A stretch of 64,000 nucleotides of DNA from Oreohelix idahoensis. Lineage: Eukaryota > Mollusca > Gastropoda > Stylommatophora > Oreohelicidae. The notes beneath the pieces are model-generated. The model ran no database searches. It was not told the origin of the DNA and worked only from the letters and a program-made list of their open reading frames with translations. Each line of letters opens with the position of its first letter. Position 1 is the first letter of the stretch. The stretch lies in the NCBI GenBank assembly GCA_024509875.1, contig JAMPIV010004259.1, positions 248,001-312,000 on the forward strand, written 5' to 3'. Of this stretch, positions 32,014 through 42,968 are shown piece after piece. The position numbers and the translations under genes were made by a program.

Positions 32014-32330
32014 CCAACCACTACCTGATCCACTGTAAAAAATACGATCACCAGAGGCTAGAATTAAAAACAAACTTTAGAAATCACAATATAGACATGA
32101 CACGCGATAAGGTTTTAAGTATAGATGCCCCGAGGGAAGCCCAGACAATACTTAAACGATATATACATAAAACAAAGAAAAATATATGAGGTTAACTTAA
32201 CAGTGACAATATTGGTAATAGTAACAAAAATAATACTTCAGAAAAGACATTCAACCAAACAGAAATTAAGCAAAAAAAAACTAACAAATCATTAATTTAA
32301 AAAAAACAGAAAAATTAGCAAACTTACTAA
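32014..32330 (+). pseudogene. I/Jockey LINE copy 2, extreme C-terminus and 3' UTR
   Basis: The frame NHYLIHCKKYDHQRLELKTN, then SIDAPREAQTILKRYIHKTK, then NI-stop at about 32187 matches the end of copy 1 (RHFLVDCKKY ... HYITKTKANI). It continues the fragment at 21847-22007 across the LTR element, though in a shifted frame, so this relic was already damaged. The 3' UTR follows. Confidence 0.85.
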
Positions 32331-32334
32331 CTTC

Positions 32335-34247
32335 TCATAGGACAAGGATAGGAAACTCTTTACAGAGCGATACAACAGGAGGCAATCTGATCATCAGAAG
32401 AAGTTCCCCCCCATCCCCGTCCGACAAGTGTTTCGGCCCATTATACTCCTTTACACTCTAAGGAGGGCGGACCCCCTTGGGTCATGACTCCCAAGTGTCT
32501 CAGCCTCCTGTTGTCTTGTATCAAAAATTAACCCATTTCCCTCCGGTAGCAACTTTAAAATCCACAACTCCGCCAGCCGTGGAGGCAATTGTGAAAGTAA
32601 CAAAGAGAAGACAAATTATCCCGTTCGTTCCGTCGCACACAACTAGGGACAGACACTGACACACCTGCGCGAAACCGACGAGGCTAGCCACTACGCGCTA
32701 GCAACTGAAATTCTGTGCCTAACACCTCTTATTGTATACACCGCGTGTTGCCCCTAAGTCACAGCCCTTTCACCAGTATACCAAAAAACTCAACGTATCG
32801 TGGACTTAGAAAAATTCCTGGTGTTTTCTGTACCGCAGAGTTTACTGTCACGATTTCCATAGCCCATTGCGGTTGTTCCACAGCCAGCATGATGCCTTTT
32901 CGGCAGTTTCACTAAGCCTCTTCAGTGCCCTTGTTCTCGACTGTCCCCTTAGCCCCAACAGTTTCAATAAATCATACACTGATGCAGCCACGAGCCCTCT
33001 TGCACCCACCTCAACAGCCATGACCCTTGCAGTGAACCCATCGTGTCTCAGATCCGCGGCCAGATCATTATACTTGGCCGCTTTGAACAAATGTTGCTCG
33101 TCCAATCTGGATTCAAATGGCACGGTCAGTTCAATCAGTATAACCTGAAGCCTTGCTGCAGAATGAAGCACTATATCCGGCCGTCGCCACGATTTTCTGA
33201 TACTCTCTGGATATGCCCCTCGTCCAGGTAGGTCTACCGCCATCTCCCAATCGTTTGCACAGTCAAGAAGAGATGGTAAACTTTTACCTGGTTTACTCGG
33301 TTTGGGGTGTGCTGACTTTCCTGCACTCAGAAAGTATGTATTTGCGGTGCTCAGCCTGGCTTTGCTATTCGCCTTCATCCTTGCCAGGTCTATTGTCGCA
33401 GCAAGCTCATTTAGCACTTTGTTGTGGCGCCAAGTGTATCGCCCTTGCCCTGATGACACCTTACACGCTGACAGCACGTGTTCAAGTGTCTGCCTCCCCT
33501 GGCACAGGGGGCACTGCTCATCATCCGACTTTCCCCATCTCACAAGGTTTGTGGCCGACGGCAGCAGGTCATACATTGATCTAACAGCGAAGCCGAGCCT
33601 AAGAGGTGCCATATGCCATATATCGTTCCATGTCAAGGACCTCTGCAAGGCTCCTTTCCATGTTGTCCATTGGCCTTGTTGGGCCTGCTGCACAGCTTTT
33701 TGCAACCTCTTATCATTCTCAGCTCCTCGTATCTCCTGAACTACTATGTCTCTGCGCTCCCTGCATGATGCCTTGGACCACCAGCGGATGTCTCCATGAC
33801 CAAATCCCTGTCTATTCGTTTGTGTGTATCCGATTACCTCCCTCAGCTTGAGCGACTCTTGGGCAGCATCAACAGCTTCTTCCACTCTCCACTTCCTTCT
33901 CGTTTTCAGTGTGGGCTGAATGGACTTAACCACGTCATCTGCTGACTCGCGTAGCATCATTGCAAGCCTTGCCTTTCCAACTTTGTACTCTTCAACAACT
34001 GATACTTGAAGCGAAGCAGAAGTTTAACTCTTTGCAGTACAATGCTACATCTGACAGACTTGGTGGTACCCCTAGTCATTTCCTCAAGAAATTTTTGACC
34101 TTCTGCTCTATAGCTTCCACTGTACTTGTGCTTATTTCATATATAAGCAGTGCCCACAGCAACTTCGGTATCAACATGAACTGGAGGCACCACAGTTTGA
34201 ATTTCCCTAGGAGTCTGCTTTGGTCTAGACAAGGAAAGACAACGAGG
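32335..34247 (-). mobile_element. 5'-truncated LINE with restriction-like endonuclease
   Basis: Minus-strand LINE 3' portion: end of RT/thumb (34247-34020), zinc finger and RLE domain (to 32848), then about 0.5 kb of 3' UTR with GGGGGTCCGCCCTCC and GGGATGGGGGGGAAC blocks. The Tc1 at 34248 adjoins its upstream limit, and I see no RT on the other side of that Tc1. It belongs to the R2/NeSL/Hero-like RLE group, not the apurinic-endonuclease LINEs around it. Confidence 0.82.
32848..34247 (-). pseudogene. RLE-type LINE protein: RT end, CCHC finger, endonuclease
   Basis: The first part (34247-34020) reads QSRLLGKFKLWCLQFMLIPK and VKNFLRKWLGVPPSLSDVAL, the RT thumb region of this group. A frameshift near 34020 leads into EEYKVGKARLAMMLRES, and the frame then stays open to the stop at 32848. 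It contains a CX2CX7HX4C finger (CPLCQGRQTLEHVLSAC) and YTWRHNKVLNELA. The PD-(D/E)xK-like nuclease core follows: SWRRPDIVLHS, then IELTVPFESR, then FKAAKYNDL. The nuclease motifs look intact. In active elements this domain nicks the target. It is preserved over 370 codons but lacks most of RT. Confidence 0.85.
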
Positions 34248-34672
34248 TATACTGTTCAAAAAAAGAAACGCAACTTTTTTTGGTGTTACTTTTGTAAAAG
34301 ATATTCGCTGATTGGACATCAGTCAACTTATCGACTGTGTCCACCTGGTCATTAACTTCTCGTGGTTACCCGAATTGTACTCACCTCATGATTCGTGAGG
34401 TCATGAAAGAGGTCAAGGTCAAAACAACATTTTTGACAATAACTCGTGACAGGTTCATGAGAATTTCGTGAAACTTACTGAACACAAAACTCTCTGACCA
34501 TATTATTGAATGCCTATAAAAGATTGACGCTCCTCGAATAAATTCAGTTGAAAATTCAATGCGCAAGTATGGCTCATCTCACTACAGAACAACGACTCAT
34601 CATTGGACGTTTACAGACTGGACAGTCACAAAGTGTAGTGGCCAGACAATTTAATGTGGTTAGAAGCACCAT

Positions 34673-37600
34673 AATTCCGCCAATGCTGGTCCCAAGCCCG
34701 GATGAAAAAGGAGGAGGGCGGCCTGCATGGAGGCCGTAAGGAGGCAGCCCCTCCACCATGCAAAGGCACAACAGGCCAATCACCTGTTTGCTTTAAATCA
34801 TGATTACGCGAACTACAAGAGAGAAAACCGGACTGATTCTAAAGGCGACGAACTGGAACGGACTACGGACTACGACTTATGGAACTTGGAACACAAGAAG
34901 TATAAATGGGAAGGAAGAGGAGCTGGTGGAAGAGATGAGGAAAGCAAAACTAGAAATCCTGGCTATAACGGAAACGAAGAAAAAAGGACAAGGAGTCATG
35001 GATCTCGATGGCAACACGTTGCTCTACAGTGGTGTACCCATATCTGAAAGGGCTAAAGGGGGCGTGGGTTGCATTGTGGCCCAAAATCAAAAAGATAGTA
35101 TCAAGGGATGGAACTTTGTCTCGGAGCGCATTATGGTTGTAAAACTAAAAGAAGGAGAAACCATAGTCAACCTGGTCATAGTGTATGGGCCAAATGAGGA
35201 TGAGAGAGCAGAGGTCAAGGAGGAATTCTTCGAGCTGCTTCAAAGGACAGTGGATGACTGCCTAGATGAAGTTATTATGCTCGGAGATTTTAATGCCAGA
35301 GTTGGAAATGACCATGCTAGATGGGGTGGAGTTATCGGAAGATATGGAGAAGATACTCTCAATGACAATGGAAAGCGACTCCTTAGATTCTGCAGTGAGC
35401 AGAATCTGATCATTACAAACACAAAGTTCCCCCATAAGCGCATACATGCATACACTAGATGTGAACCAACCAAGAATGAGAAGTCAGTGATCGACTATGC
35501 CATTGTTCGGAGAAGCTCATTCAGATATGTCCGAGATGCAAGAGTCTGGAGGGGGCCAGAGATTGGAAGTGATCACTACCTGCTAACAATCAAACGAACA
35601 ACTGAAAGAGTTGCTCAGCCTAGGAACTGCCCAACATCACGCAAGAAACCAAGTAAACGAGCAGGAGAAATGAGCATTAGGACCTACAAGCTGAGAGAGC
35701 CAGAAATTAAGACCAGATATCAGGGGCTTATTGCTACAGCAGTGAGTAACACAGAAGAACGACCTGATGACTTGGAAACCCTCTGGAATAAATTCAAGGA
35801 TATCATAAAGACAGCTGCTGCAGAAGCATGCGGTGAAGTCCGACTTGGGAACCAGAGAAAGAGGACACCTTGGTGGACAGAGGAAGTCAAAGAGAAAATA
35901 AGAGAGAAGAAAATGGCATGGAAACAATACTTAGGAGCTAAAAACACAACAGGACAAATGGAAAAAGATAGAGAATATGTGACACTCAGAACAGAAGCAA
36001 AGAACAAAGTGCTAGCAGCAAAACAGAAGTCCTGGGAAGAATTTGGAGAAAAGCTAGAAAAAGATGCACAAGAAAACCAGAAATTGTTCTATAAGACCCT
36101 AAAGAACATGAGGAAAGAAAAACAATGCCCTCTCAAATTTATAAAGGACAAGCAAGGCAAATTGCTTACTGCCCCGAAGGAAGTAATGGAAAGATGGAAA
36201 GAATATTTCTCAGAACTCCTGGATGGTGAGCATGATGAAGCATCAGAAATGATAACCACTGACACAGAAGAGGAAACCAATGATGGTGAAGATGACATAA
36301 AGATGGAAGAACTGAGGGCAGCGCTAGAGAAAATCAAGATGGGCAAAGCAGCAGGGCATGATGGTATAACACCAGAAATGGTTAAGTACATGGGAGCATC
36401 AGGCGACCTATTACTCTTAAAGGTCCTACAGGCAGCATGGTGCAACAAGACCATACCAAAGGATTGGGAGATTGCCATCATAACACCAATTTTCAAAAAA
36501 GGGTGACAATCGACAATGTGGAAACCATAGAGGCATATCCCTTCTCAGTGTCCCTGGTAAAATCTACTCTAGAATCCTAGAGCAGAGACTCCGACGCCTA
36601 GCTGAGCCACAATTGGATGAGGTCCAGTGCGGATTCCGAGCAAACCGAAGTACTCAAGACCTAATCTTCACACTCAGACAGCTGAGTGAAAAGGCCCTTG
36701 AGTATAAGAGTGAGATCCATCTTTGTTTCATAGATCTGGAAAAGGCGTTTGACAGGGTCCCCTGGAGCAAACTTTGGGACTGTTTGGCAAGGAAGAATAT
36801 TCCAGCACCTCTGATTCATGCTATACAGAGCTTCTACAAGTCTTGCAGAAATTATGTGAGGACAGCAAACCATAAGTCAGAAGAGTTCAGGACCACCACT
36901 GGTGTAAGACAAGGTGATATCCTATCACCTTACCTCTTCATACTCCTTATGGACGATGTCATCAAGGCATGTAAGGAGAGAACAAGAAAGTATTCAGTGG
37001 GGTACTGGAAGATGAGACAGGTCTATATTTCAGAGCTGGCATTTGCTGATGATGTTGCCCTGATTGCTAAATCAGAGGCACATCTCCAATCCAACCTGCA
37101 AGTCTGGAAGGAAGAGCTGGAGAAGAGAGGGATGGTCATAAGCAGCTCTAAAACAAAATCCATGGTGATATCACGAGAAGAAAGAAAATATCAGATTAAG
37201 TTGGGAGAACAGGTCCTGGAGCAGGTCGACCACTTTAAATATCTCGGAGCTATTATAGACCGAAAGGGAGGCATCAAAGAAGAGTTGGCCACTCGAAAAG
37301 CAGCGGCTGGGAGACTTTTTCAGGCCATAAATCGTGGATTCCTCAGCAAGAAAGAGGTTGGTAAGAAAACGAAGATGGCTGTATACCGCTCCACCTATGT
37401 CCCAGTCTTGACATATGGATGCGAGTCGTGGGCAATGACTACAACCCACAAAAGCCAGATCCAAACCTCAGAAATGAGGTATCTGAGGAAAGTGGTTGAA
37501 GTAACAAGAAGAGACATGGTCCGCAACCAGACGATCCGTCAAGGTCTAAAATCCCATCCGCTGCAGACCCAAATAGAACAGTCCCAACTAAGATGGTTTG

Positions 37601-37845
37601 GCCATGTCTGCAGAATGGGAGAAGATCGGCTACCACGACAAGCATGGGAAACAAAGAGCCAGGGATCCAGACCTCCAGGACGACCCAGAGTCCGCTGGGA
37701 GGACAACATTAGACAATCTTTGAAGGACCGAGGACTAGAATGGAACCAGGCCAGGAAGAAGACAGCTGATAGAATGGTCTGGCGCTCTCTCTTCCAAACC
37801 TCTACACCTCACGGTAGAAGGGGAACGACTAAGTAAGTAAGTAAG
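34673..37845 (+). mobile_element. RTE-like LINE, copy 2, nearly intact
   Basis: 3,173 bp with a 12-bp target duplication TAGAAGCACCAT at 34661-34672 and 37846-37857. Full-length by comparison with copy 1 (same 5' start) and ending in a TAAG repeat. It is the best copy of this family in the window, which has five recognisable pieces. Confidence 0.94.
34800..37836 (+). pseudogene. RTE-like endonuclease-reverse transcriptase with one frameshift
   Basis: ATG at 34800. Endonuclease motifs: GTWNTRSINGKEEEL, then AITETKKKG (catalytic Glu), then VIVYGPNEDE, then LGDFNARVGNDHARW, then VIDYAIVRR, then GSDHYLLTI. RT motifs: GKAAGHDGITPEM, then ITPIFKKG. There six A (36495-36500) replace the five seen in copy 1 and at 43400, giving FKKG-stop. 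The other frame continues RGISLLSVPGKIYSRILEQR, then CFIDLEKAFDRVPW, then TTTGVRQGDILSPYLFILL, then LAFADDVALIA, then VLTYGCESWAM, then WFGHVCRMGED, then PPGRPRVRWED, to the stop at 37836. About 1,010 codons in all; one base separates it from an open frame. Confidence 0.94.
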
Positions 37846-38628
37846 TAGAAGCACCATTAGTCGCCTTTGGAGGCGATTTCAAGAAACTGGCTCAGTGGCA
37901 GACCGGCCGCACAGTGGAAGACCCAGAGTCACAACTCCTGCCGAAGACCGCTTCATACGGCTGCGTCACCTCAGGAATCGACTTGCATCTGCGTCCTCCA
38001 CAGTCCAGTCAATGTCAGCAGCTCGTCAAATTTCAGATCAAACGGTCAGGAACCGGCTGCACGACTCTGGTCTTTGGGCTAGAAGACCCTACAGAGGTCC
38101 TGTTCTTACGGACCGGCATCGCCAGAACCGACTGCAGTGGGCGAACCAGCATCGTCAATGGACCACCAAGTTCCTCGCTGACAACAACGTCCAGACCATT
38201 CCGTGGCCAGCCATGTCATCAGACATGAACTCCATAGAACACTTATGGGATGAACTCGACAGACGACTCCGCCAGCGAGACGTGGCTCCAGCCAATCTCC
38301 GACAGTTGTCTCTTGTACTGCGGGAAGAGTGGGCAGCCATCCCACAACAACAGACCCAACGGCTAATCGGATCCATGTCAAGGAGATGTGGTTCTCTGAT
38401 AGAGGCCAGAGGAGGCCATACACCTTACTGAAACGGAGGCCTGAGTCGCAAAGAATAGAAGTCCAAACCAAATTTAATGAACATCATTTCATTGTTAAAG
38501 TCTGAAAGTTTCTTCATGCCAAGATTGAAACATTAAATCCGTAAAATAAAATTTTGGTACAAGTTTGAAATTTGGTGTCCATTACCACTGCAATAATGTT
38601 GCGTTTCTTTTTTTTTTGAACAGTATAT

Positions 38629-38973
38629 ATAAAAAAAAAACACCAACCCAAAAAGAACAAATACTAATACAAATTAAAACCAAGTGCAAAGGACAATAGT
38701 TATCTATATACAAAACAAAACTGAAAATTAAATGACTAATTCTAATATAAATTAAAATAAGCAACTGCAAAAGATAATAGTTATTTAAATTTAATACAAA
38801 ATTAGTAAATAAAATGACACTAAATACCCCAATTATAAGCAATTTTCAGATTGAACAGGGTAGACCAAGATGGAACGAGAAGAGGCAATAATGGTCAGCT
38901 GTTAAGTGCCGGCTCTCCACCCATCACCTTTTCAAAACAACAGCAAACATTCAAAAACCCAAATAAAAACCAC
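38629..38973. other. AT-rich, no gene
   Basis: Between the Tc1 relic and the inverted-repeat element. A-rich simple sequence with repeated AATACTAATACAAATTAAAA-like words at 38665 and 38735. Nothing recognised. Confidence 0.55.
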
Positions 38974-39163
38974 CTAGCTCGGGCGTTGGCGTAGCTGGCG
39001 AGTCCTTTTTAGGGCTTTATGCTAGCAAATAGATAATGTTAGTCCTTTTCAGGACTTAGTATATATCAGCGTTGATCGGGTTAGCAGTGAACGGAGTTCA
39101 CTTATTTTTGGATGGTAAATGCGTACTGATATAACCAAAAAGGTTGAAAGGAACGCGCCTCGC
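38974..39163 (+). repeat. Terminal inverted repeat, left
   Basis: Partner of 40785-40975. Contains short inner palindromes such as AGTCCTTTTCAGGACT. Confidence 0.82.
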
Positions 39164-39230
39164 ATCATAAATAATGCTAGTTAGATTGGTATGATTGTTG
39201 AAGATGGAAACCTAATAATATAACCACCCA

Positions 39231-39332
39231 GAGTTCTATCACAGTCCTTATTAGGACTAATAAACAGTCCTTATTAGGACTAATAAACAGTCTTTATCAG
39301 GAATAATAAACAGTCCTTATCAGGATTATCCA
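39231..39332 (+). repeat. 23-bp tandem repeat inside the inverted-repeat element
   Basis: Four units of CAGTCCTTATTAGGACTAATAAA type at 39240-39332, with TATT/TATC variation. Each unit carries the palindrome AGTCCTTATTAGGACT, related to the AGTCCTTTTCAGGACT word of the terminal repeat. Confidence 0.85.
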
Positions 39333-40319
39333 ACCTGCCCTCAAGTTACAGCACTTTTCAGAGATGACTTGTTAGGCAATGAAAGTAAGGGCGATTGGGA
39401 CATCATACCATTAGGTGTACATAGCGGATGTATAGATTTTATTACTTTATGTTAGAAGTGTTCCTCAGTTAGACACCCATCTTGTCTCGCTATTGCAAAA
39501 TCATTACTCACCCAAGTATCATTCATGAACATGCAAATACCTGAGACACTCTCATCTCATGCACAAATAGACCATGTGGTTCCATACACTAGGACTAGTC
39601 ACATGTCTATCATTGTTGCAGGTTCATATGAGTCATCATAAATCTGAAGTCCAAAGTCCAGTTCAATAAAAGCGACTTGAGATTTCAGAGGAGCTGATTG
39701 ATGGTACTACAGCCTTAGTCCCCCTCAGTGTTGGGAGGGCTAATGTCTAGTTCTTCAGAAGACATTATTGCAGGTCAAGAAGAGATCTTAATATCAAGAT
39801 GAGTACACAGTAACACCAGGTTCTGCAAAAATTGTCAGCTGTCATAGTCCATGATGAACTAATTGATTTTAGCATAGACAGAGATTAAGAAAACAGAACA
39901 GTTCATAAAACTTTATTTCTATCAAATTGGAAGATCCAAGAAGGACAAGTGTAATTAAGAGATAAATTTACCATCATGCAAATTGTTGTAAAATATTCAT
40001 TCATTGATTTCATTTTTCAACAGTCATATTTCAGCACAAACAAAGACAGTAGATAGTGTCAATAATAAATTCTGAAATTGTACTCAGCTGCCTTTTTAAT
40101 TTTATAATTGTTGAAGTTGAGTTTTGTTCTGATTTATTTTATTATCACAGATAGTTAGTTACTTAGCGATGACCTTATGTTCTGACTTTAATCCAAATTC
40201 TCTCTGAAGCAGATACATTCACAGCCGTGACTATCTTATGATACCAGCGGTTATCTTCACCACTGGGACTTCACTATTTTAACCAGAATTCTACTTCTGA
40301 CACTACACTTAAAAACCTG

Positions 40320-40740
40320 TCGCTACACCAACCGACCAACCATCCAACTAAATAACCATCTAACTAACCAACCAATCATCGAGCTAACCAACCAATAAAC
40401 CAACCAACTAATCAATCAACCAATCAACGAATTAACCAACCAAACAATCATCCAACCAACTATCAAACTAAACAACCATCCATCCAATCAAACATCGAAC
40501 CAACCAACCAATAAACCAACCAACTAGCCTATCATCCAAACAACCAATAATCCACTCAACCAACCATCGAATTAACTAACCAACTAACCAAGCAACCAAA
40601 TAAACAACCAACGAACCATCCAACTAAACAACCAACCATCCAACCAAACAATCTACCCACTAACCTATCTACCTACCTACCAACAAATCAATGAAAATAC
40701 CTACCTACCTACTTACTTACCTACCAGCGTGCCTGGCTAT
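40320..40740 (+). repeat. Degenerate CCAA-type tetranucleotide satellite
   Basis: About 420 bp of imperfect CCAAC/CCAAT/CTAAC/CATC repeats, passing into CTAC repeats near 40665-40745. It lies inside the inverted-repeat element just before its right end. Confidence 0.93.
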
Positions 40741-40784
40741 CTATCTACAAATGTCTAACTGTTTTTTGTTTTTGCCTCCTTCTG

Positions 40785-40975
40785 GCGAGGCGCGTTCCTT
40801 TCAACCTATTTGGTTATATCAGAGCGCATTTACCATCCAAATAAAAAGTCAACTCTGTTGACTGCTAACCCGAACAGCGCTGATAGATACAAAGTCCTGG
40901 AAAGGACCAACATTTGCTATCTGCTAACATAAAGCCCTAAAAAGGACTCGCCAGCTACGTCACCGCCCGAGCTAG
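40785..40975 (-). repeat. Terminal inverted repeat, right
   Basis: Partner of 38974-39163, ending CCGAGCTAG on the plus strand. Confidence 0.82.
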
Positions 40976-40999
40976 TCTGTGTATATGATCAAGGATGAT

Positions 41000-41153
41000 T
41001 GAGATAAATTGCAATTGCGATGCAGATCTAAAAATATTTAGTTTGCAATTCGTATTTCGGCCTCTTTTAGACAGTGACTTAATCAGGATGATTGAGAGAA
41101 TTGCAATTGTGGATGTAGATAAAAATATTTAGCTGCAATTCGGATGTAGGGAA
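41000..41153 (+). repeat. Imperfect duplication of about 90 bp
   Basis: AGGATGATTGAGA...AATTGCAATTG...AAAAATATTTAG...GCAATTCG occurs at about 41001-41065 and again at 41086-41148. Together they flank CCTCTTTTAGACAGTGACTT. Confidence 0.8.
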
Positions 41154-41202
41154 AGTATAATGGCTTCTTCAAAGTACCATGCATGGTGGTGAAGGTGATC
41201 AA

Positions 41203-42968
41203 GTCTTTCTACAAGTCCCTGTCTCCAGCACTGTTTATCAATGTCAAGTTGTCCAGTATCTAGGTCTCTCTACAAGTCCCTGTCTCCAGCACTGTTTATC
41301 AATGTCAAATTGTCCAGTATCTATGTCTCTCTACAAGTCCCTGTCTCCAGCCCTGTTTATCAATGTCAAATTGTCCAGTATCTATGTCTCTCTACAAGTC
41401 CCTGTCTCAATCACTGTTTATCAATGTCAAACTGTCCAGTACCTATGTCGCCTCACAAGCCCCTGTCTCCAGCACTATTTATCAATGTCAAACTGTCCAG
41501 TACCTATGTCTCCTCACAAACCCCTGTCTCCATCACTGTTTATCAATGTCAAACTGTCCAGTACCTATGTCTCCTCACAAGCCCCTGTCTCCAGCACTAT
41601 TTATCAATGTCAAACTGTCCAGTACCTATGTCTCCTCACAAACCCCTGTCTCCATCACTGTTTATCAATGTCAAACTGTCCAGTACCTATGTCTCCTCAC
41701 AAGCCCCTGTCTCCAGCACTATTTATCAATGTCAAACTGTCCAGTACCTATGTCTCCTCACAAAAAACCCCTGTCTCCATCACTGTTTATCAATGTCAAA
41801 CTGTACACTACCTATCTCTCCTCACAAGCCCCTGTCTCCAGCACTATTTATCAATGTCAAACTGTCCAGTACCTATGTCTCCTCACAAACCCCTGTCTCC
41901 ATCACTGTTTATCAATGTCAAACTGTCCAGTACCTATGTCTCCTCACAAGCCCCTGTCTCCAGCACTATTTATCAATGTCAAACTGTCCAGTACCTATGT
42001 CTCCTCACAAACCCCTGTCTCCATCACTGTTTATCAATGTCAAACTGTCCAGTACCTATGTCTCCTCACAAGCCCCTGTCTGCAGCACTATTTATCAATG
42101 TCAAACTGTCCAGTACCTATGTCTCCTCACAAACCCCTGTCTCCATCACTGTTTATCAATGTCAAACTGTCCAGTACCTATGTCTCCTCACAAGCCCCTG
42201 TCTCCAGCACTATTTATCAATGTCAAACTGTCCAGTACCTATGTCTTCTCACAAACCCCTGTCTCCAGCACTATTTATCAATGTCAAACTGTCCAGTACC
42301 TATGTCTCCTCACAAGCCCCTGTCTCCAGCACTATTTATCAATGTCAAACTGTCCAGTACCTATGTCTCCTCACAAGAACCTGTCTCCAGCACTATTTAT
42401 CAATGTCAAACTGTCCAGTACCTATGTCTCCTCACAAACCCCTGTCTCCATCACTGTTTATCAATGTCAAACTGTCCAGTACCTATGTCTCCTCACAAGC
42501 CCCTGTCTCCAGCACTATTTATCAATGTCAAACTGTCCAGTACCTATGTCTCCTCACAAACCCCTGTCTCCATCACTGTTTATCAATGTCAAACTGTCCA
42601 GTACCTATGTCTCCTCACAAGCCCCTGTCTCCAGCACTATTTATCAATGTCAAACTGTCCAGTACCTATGTCTCCTCACAAACCCCTGTCTCCAGCACTA
42701 TTTATCAATGTCAAACTGTCCAGTACCTATGTCTCCTCACAAGAACCTGTCTCCAGCACTATTTATCAATGTCAAACTGTCCAGTACCTATGTCTCCTCA
42801 CAAACCCCTGTCTCCATCACTGTTTATCAATGTCAAACTGTCCAGTACCTATGTCTCCTCACAAGCCCCTGCCTCCAGCACTATTTATAAATGTCAAACT
42901 GTCCAGTACCTATGTCTCCTCACAAACCCCTGTCTCCAGCACTATTTATCAATGTCTAACTGTCCAGG
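41203..42968 (+). repeat. 61-bp minisatellite, about 29 units, alternating two types
   Basis: Unit core: TATCAATGTCAAACTGTCCA then GTACCTATGTCTCCTCACAA then a variable CCCCTGTCTCCAKCACTRTT. Two alternating forms occur, CAAGCCCCTGTCTCCAGCAC with TATTTATC and CAAACCCCTGTCTCCATCAC with TGTTTATC, giving a 122-bp higher-order repeat over much of the array. Because 61 is not a multiple of 3 and the unit has no stop in any plus frame, all three plus frames stay open for 549-637 codons. These are not evidence of protein coding. A TCCCTGTCTC/CTCTACAAG variant occupies the left edge (older units). Confidence 0.95.

Larger units (their letters stand above)
34569..38431 (+). pseudogene. Tc1 transposase, split by LINE and lacking two catalytic Asp
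   Basis: ATG at 34569 (MAHLTTEQRLIIGRLQTGQS), then VVARQFNVVRSTI, cut by the LINE at 34672. It resumes in frame at 37851 with SRLWRRFQETGSVADRPHSG, then GRPRVTTPAEDR, then TVRNRLHDSGLWARRPYRGP. After QWANQHRQWT it jumps to TKFLADNNVQTIPWPAMSSD. In the Tc1 at 978-2832, about 100 residues with the first two catalytic Asp lie at that point. Only the last Glu (NSIEHLWDE) remains. The protein could at most bind DNA. Stop at 38429-38431. Confidence 0.9.
34248..38628 (+). mobile_element. Tc1/mariner relic carrying a LINE
   Basis: Inverted ends: TATACTGTTCAAAAAAAGAA-type at 34248-34274 and its partner at 38599-38628, with TA-rich borders. Without the LINE (34673-37845 and one 12-bp duplication) it is about 1.2 kb, shorter than the 1.55-kb Tc1 at 747 because the middle of the transposase is deleted. 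Orientation plus. Confidence 0.88.
38974..40975. mobile_element. 2-kb element with ~190-bp terminal inverted repeats
   Basis: 38974-39163 and 40785-40975 are inverted copies of each other, roughly 85% alike by eye, beginning CTAGCTCGGGCG on the outside. Shared inner blocks include GCGAGTCCTTTTTAGGGCTT, TTGGATGGTAAATGCG and GGTTGAAAGGAACGCGCCTC. No transposase frame lies between. No target duplication is obvious, so superfamily is unknown; foldback-like or a MITE-like deletion derivative are both possible. Confidence 0.75.

Noticed and set aside
33213..33851. Plus-strand frames opposite the RLE LINE gene
   Set aside because: Antisense of a clearly recognisable RT/endonuclease protein; no motifs of their own.
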